5,634 nucleotides of DNA from Colimorpha sp034178965 (GTDB lineage Bacteria; Bacteroidota; Bacteroidia; Bacteroidales; P3). Positions 5,474-5,634 of the stretch are shown here, in pieces. The translations under genes and the position numbers were made by a program. The stretch covers positions 1-5,634 of the forward strand of contig JAXFQM010000104.1 of NCBI GenBank assembly GCA_034178965.1, written 5' to 3'. The first letter of the stretch is position 1. Each line of letters begins with the position of its first letter. The notes beneath the pieces were generated by a model. It searched no databases. It saw only the letters and a program-made list of their open reading frames with translations, and was not told the origin of the DNA.

Positions 5474-5634
5474 TTAAGGTATGTCTGGCATCACGCCGTT
5501 TTTACGTCCTGCGCCAGCGCTTTTAATGAACACGGACGAGATGGTGACAAGCAGTTTCGAGTTGGGCAGCGATAGCAACAGCGGATTGGCGAACATGGCT
5601 TTCACCTGTCTCTCCTCGCCAATGATGGTGGCTT
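5474..5634 (-). CDS. C-terminal fragment of a probable S41-type peptidase
   Basis: The last 52 residues of a gene that enters from the right edge. ATIIGEE near the start, LPNSKLLVTIS (about 22-32) and KNGVMPDIP (44-52) match in order the end of S41 (tail-specific/C-terminal processing) peptidase domains, where G-E-E-T-G-G, LPNSGLxVxIP and GxxPDI occur. The Thr-Gly-Gly part of the first motif is not seen here (GEERQV). These enzymes are usually periplasmic or secreted; the catalytic Ser-Lys residues would lie outside the window. The frame stops at TAA (5476-5474) right after PDIP, where family members usually go on for 15-30 residues. The same frame past that stop reads YYTNEAFTIKQLLEIV before a second TAA at 5413-5411. 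The M28-like gene follows 95 bp later (32 bp if the frame once continued). Confidence 0.55.
   Translation of the reverse strand, partial: ATIIGEERQVKAMFANPLLLSLPNSKLLVTISSVFIKSAGAGRKNGVMPDIP

Overview
The window looks like a Bacteroidales chromosome, most likely Prevotella or a close relative. The reasons are Bacteroidetes-type promoters (-7 box of the form TAnnTTTG) before two genes, no clear Shine-Dalgarno sites, and families typical of that group: DUF3822, an AmgK-RapZ-like fusion, the bactofilin/AtpZ pair, and an outer-membrane barrel ending in Phe. Every gene I can support lies on the minus strand, so transcription runs from high to low coordinates. The genus is an inference.

From the right edge downward: (1) the C-terminal tail of a probable S41-type processing peptidase, with a stop that may be premature; (2) a secreted protein (3796-5378) with an M28-peptidase-like domain followed by an outer-membrane beta-barrel. 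It is split into two frames by an apparent one-base deletion near 4918-4926, and its usual metal-binding motifs are missing; (3) a gene-free stretch (3438-3795) with a large imperfect inverted repeat and a promoter; (4) a compact operon of bactofilin, AtpZ/AtpI-like protein and an AmgK-like sugar kinase fused to a RapZ C-terminal domain, with junctions of a GTGA overlap and 6 bp; (5) a short intergenic region with a second promoter; (6) a single-pass membrane protein of unknown function followed 13 bp later by a DUF3822 protein that runs off the left edge.

The bactofilin-AtpZ-kinase/RapZ operon plausibly links cell-envelope shape and amino-sugar supply: bactofilins organise wall synthesis in other bacteria, AmgK relatives recycle peptidoglycan sugars, and the RapZ C-domain senses glucosamine-6-phosphate and binds RNA in enterobacteria. 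This link is inferred. The right third looks like envelope or secretion functions in decay, or like a sequence with errors, because two neighbouring genes both carry disruptions. No tRNA, rRNA, CRISPR array, insertion sequence or replication origin was seen.
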